The notes beneath the pieces were generated by a model. It did no database searches and had not been told where the DNA came from. It saw only the letters and a program-made list of their open reading frames with translations. DNA of 7,724 nucleotides from an uncultured Thalassolituus sp. (GTDB lineage Bacteria > Pseudomonadota > Gammaproteobacteria > Pseudomonadales > Oceanobacteraceae): the NCBI GenBank assembly GCA_913054055.1, contig CAJXIT010000165.1, positions 1-7,724 of the forward strand, in the 5' to 3' direction. Positions 7,101 to 7,724 of this stretch are shown here, in pieces. Positions within the stretch are counted from its first letter, which is position 1. Each line of letters starts with the position of its first letter. The position numbers and the translations under genes are program-made.

Positions 7101-7724
7101 CTTGCTGTTTCAGCTTCGAGTAAAGGTAAGAAGTTTACTTTTCCTAGTTTTAGCAAATCAATTTTTGACTCAACGTCTGATACATCAAGAGTTTCTTTCA
7201 ACTCTTCATTAAAAACTAGTGGTTCAGTAACATTATCTAGGTTTACTTGCCCTTTATTACGATTAAACTCTATCGTTATTTTTTCCCATATGTTTATTAG
7301 CGGGAAAGTATTTTTTTGGATTAATAAAACATTAAGTTGGATTTTTTCTGGACCACTCGTGCGATTTAACTTAATTTGGAATAATTTAACGCTGCCATCA
7401 TAGTTAAAGCTAGTTGTCAGAATGCTATATTTTTCATGATTTCCGATACGTGGGTCTAACCTGATTATTTCATAATCGCCGGCCACTCTAACTTCATCCA
7501 TTTTTAGTAAAGTGTCGCCTTTATTGTACTTAACCTTTATTTCCAGTGGACCTGCATCTGCTTCAATCAAAATACTATTTACTTTGCATTTTGTATCATG
7601 GGCTTTGATGTGTTTGTGTTTTTGGCCATTAACTTCTAATTGATCAAAAGTGAGTTTTCTTGTTTTGTTATTTTCTATTTCAGATTCTAAAACACTAAAT
7701 TCCAGCCCTTTCCATTTATCACCC
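1196..7724 (-). CDS. dptH: DptH-like phosphorothioation-dependent restriction ATPase/nuclease, giant, with embedded sigma-4-like module (5' end beyond window)
   Basis: The frame is open to the right edge (51 more codons with no stop and no ATG upstream of the TTG at 7570), so the gene is 5'-partial. Numbering here counts from that TTG. Residues ~1756-2124 form a HerA/FtsK-type ATPase: Walker A GRSGQGKT 1788-1795, Walker B VVLDEVQN with D2003/E2004, then LTEGRKYGLS and an ATQ sensor-like motif. The surrounding phrases (YWEYGN, NRHLIVFG, DYTNGFLP, LNPFK) match what I recall of DptH. Further upstream are a VDPKV...FF...LIHYSD...YDAIT block (651-684) and a candidate PD-(D/E)XK motif (D796/D797, E814-V-K816, Q830). 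Acidic linkers lie at ~982-1013 and ~1692-1752. Between them are an alpha-CTD-like helix-hairpin-helix (1116-1150), a sigma-70 region 4 HTH (~1200-1240) and a probable winged helix (~1527-1570). DptH acts with DptF and DptG to restrict DNA lacking the PT mark. At 2,175 or more residues it is longer than the ~1,700 I remember for enterobacterial DptH. It ends in ATGA overlap with the nuclease gene. Confidence 0.85.
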   Translation of the reverse strand, partial: GDKWKGLEFSVLESEIENNKTRKLTFDQLEVNGQKHKHIKAHDTKCKVNSILIEADAGPLEIKVKYNKGDTLLKMDEVRVAGDYEIIRLDPRIGNHEKYSILTTSFNYDGSVKLFQIKLNRTSGPEKIQLNVLLIQKNTFPLINIWEKITIEFNRNKGQVNLDNVTEPLVFNEELKETLDVSDVESKIDLLKLGKVNFLPLLEAETASTATLCYEFHELPVHLFGKASLEKIKLPSILDESRVNNIYSLDGQANYKTETQRVVYAGKEKELSVNAKGLCRIEADYIESNLLYKDQTTDEQLKLVDLKNINANLAEAYQALYNWLSTNNTILSLTSWPEELQVIVESLLEQFELALNSIPENSLSLNHKALIKVGMYHGAFEQEEDATDWLTPFHPLVLSYLLQLVKQNNDGNKVIGKLPKVTIDKLTPAGLLPVVYDANYDYAYSKPASANRLWLQIVPQKQSNQSYVAKLVQEKLHDFIDCFNMLFERNQSTPVLINSIHNQKNEYVFEGIIDYYRRNKEQALRIHITLYDDRLHNTAFDTFSEPTDISVLRKLVRKKESEKVDETDALINLVKSKLIYSKQVNQENYAYAHISFFKNNEKVKLVDKTANSANTGVGCNGLIAGEASYLENENYYTGFGVKGLEKLSTPVMFALKYNSLFKPFRDNTASYNPSIVPALAVKDTFRQSLNSIYSSSIWTCIVDPKVTLEFFDDKDTILIHYSDKYTNCTGYDAITISTKTDLYRGLLKESSTELVNSFNAISGQWLLDVVKTANKPQTVSVQNQLKEKQGIVAAYKFASGLLAKSDITWVPLSIAELIRVTGNLGLKISESDFSARLQNKKHKVMSDDLLLVGFKQNQMYLLPLEVKTRETGNDFSKAIAQAVELKAFMSNLLSGNDLKAQIYRTLFVQHVFAQVERFELYKLFPENYFETLVSNKECYQQGQFELCDVEGYVDGFAIAFKNDLKTARTNPKVDDTTNILTIEISFGWMRFLQSNSIELINEKLTISHELPELSKYILFNTAPILIDCPSLVTSEEINEESNIKEIEDVQLDSEDSNNLESSEEAALTWNAQFGYPKEFEELISLLCECLKCDLTKEDLFALTESNFLGLVNNDSTYLLPFYRLKDFLKNSTQAKTKTSDVFLKDLHIDQEFNALANFIIRSFGKEVTVEQVTELKETQMLALNGFGKGKLAKFNEFKQKLTEDTFAVAASDEDTLLIEDYDIDLASLETEVMNSLQSYLEIAKDRDKQVFTRRLGINTPSDTLEEIGQYFGVTRERIRQIEAKAKKSFLSKLTVSQKVIKAVVQSNLSELREPLFPQLRQNFTNQKQFYMFLELCCGLEESEIQFITNPSLSRDVLNDFWIANKSPALLEDLIWYVHETADIDLAVAENQILRWHEEQYLDLVGEYVTPLKLPKVEAVTNTLLEFPGGVTWQVLQKQIAEKNICITPITLDKPENAIGYACDRDYIYQSEYRTYRHLKFLDLSSDEISHILNMVKSKLQEFSYIKRSSVNLQVDVYDQSRFAHGYYVVRYVVRNFGEREGIFFNGKSQTDTVSLDENFSLASQKSVLEELYRQSLEPLTKNDVAAKIRSKSLGHAAFYIDKLLTEGVIVRVDETHFAHVENAFNDYNIEEIMQHAAVFIEREIDIIEGESLQIYLNRKLELQLNKYFYISLLKVHSNDFGLNLYFVQNLVSKVELQEKGLADFCRQAFLLTDSNAVAIEWVKTKICVYDHVVKRALSQVANSTKREQTEGHTSEAQQQGNVLDSKIIEAESHKLEHSEIEAPQAHDQEIILDSTQSNVEQHTLERTRVLIGRDLVTSEDIYWEYGNEALANRHLIVFGRSGQGKTYCIQALLSELARAHINSLVIDYTNGFLPAHLEKEFKQLVNPKTDLIAHAPIDLNPFKKQKSVIAGFELKDKAHDVATRVASVFNSVFSSIGEQQLPTLIRVIEEGIELYGADYSFIKMLKELEEYDATGAKLANKLMPIVKANIFACKDNENGWQAIFQDRESLCRLIQMATLSRDVWRAATEFILWDLYSHACLQGDKNKPLPVVLDEVQNLDHRLDSPLAKMLTEGRKYGLSLILATQTLSNLKKEEQDRLFQAAHKLFFSPAETEADSYAKLLEQAVPGTNKKYWADELASLQKGECISVGLYKDQNGFIKQGAKKVQITSLGERL
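1203..1210 (-). promoter_or_regulatory. Moderate Shine-Dalgarno for the SBD-HNH gene
   Basis: On the minus strand the sequence reads GGGTGAGAGATTATGA. GGTGA (5-base match to the anti-Shine-Dalgarno) ends 6 bases before the ATG. It lies within the last codons of the giant gene, whose TGA stop overlaps the ATG. This supports the chosen start and suggests translation partly through coupling to the upstream gene. Confidence 0.6.
2498..4525 (-). other. DNA-binding module embedded in the DptH-like protein (alpha-CTD-like HhH, sigma-70 region 4, winged helix)
   Basis: This in-frame segment (residues ~1016-1691 from the TTG at 7570) is bounded by two acidic, low-complexity linkers. In order it contains: an RNAP alpha-CTD-like helix-hairpin-helix, VTVEQVTELKETQMLALNGF at 1116-1135 followed by GKGK; a textbook sigma-70 region 4 HTH, TLEEIGQYFGVTRERIRQIE at 1212-1231; and a probable winged helix, LTKNDVAAKI from 1528 followed by FYIDKLLTEGVIVRVDETHF. 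The middle part, with YRTYRHLKF near 1420, is unassigned. Region 4 reads -35 elements in sigma factors. There is no region 2 here, so this is not a working sigma factor. A role in DNA binding, or in contacting RNA polymerase, is inferred. Confidence 0.65.

Overview
The window is an AT-rich, densely coding stretch carrying three overlapping genes, all on the minus strand and read from the right edge towards the left. It has no intergenic gap. Base composition and protein style suggest a gammaproteobacterium, possibly a marine one (Vibrio/Pseudoalteromonas/Shewanella type). That guess is low confidence, because nothing taxonomically decisive is present.

Right to left: (1) a giant gene (1196..7724, 5' end beyond the right edge) encodes at least 2,175 residues. 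Its last ~370 residues are a HerA/FtsK-type ATPase that closely resembles DptH (DndH), the ATPase of the DptFGH restriction complex that acts with DNA phosphorothioate (PT) modification. Its N-terminal half carries a candidate PD-(D/E)XK nuclease motif. Between two acidic linkers lies a long module with an RNA-polymerase alpha-CTD-like helix-hairpin-helix, a clear sigma-70 region 4 helix-turn-helix and a likely winged helix. (2) A 290-residue protein (327..1199) has an N-terminal sulfur-binding domain (SBD) and a C-terminal HNH nuclease, the architecture of PT-DNA-recognising type IV endonucleases such as ScoMcrA. (3) The first 110 residues of an unrecognised multi-pass membrane protein (330 down to the left edge) follow. 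It has an excellent Shine-Dalgarno sequence and its end lies off the window.

Both junctions are 4-base ATGA start/stop overlaps, so the genes form one translationally coupled unit. The best reading is the distal part of a PT-dependent restriction operon (dptF and dptG, and perhaps dnd modification genes, would be expected off the right edge), extended by a second PT-reading nuclease and a membrane protein. The most unusual points are the sigma/alpha-CTD-like module inside DptH, the apparent conflict of pairing an SBD-HNH nuclease with a PT-modifying host, and the unassigned membrane partner. No RNA gene, CRISPR array, insertion sequence, promoter or intrinsic terminator was recognised.
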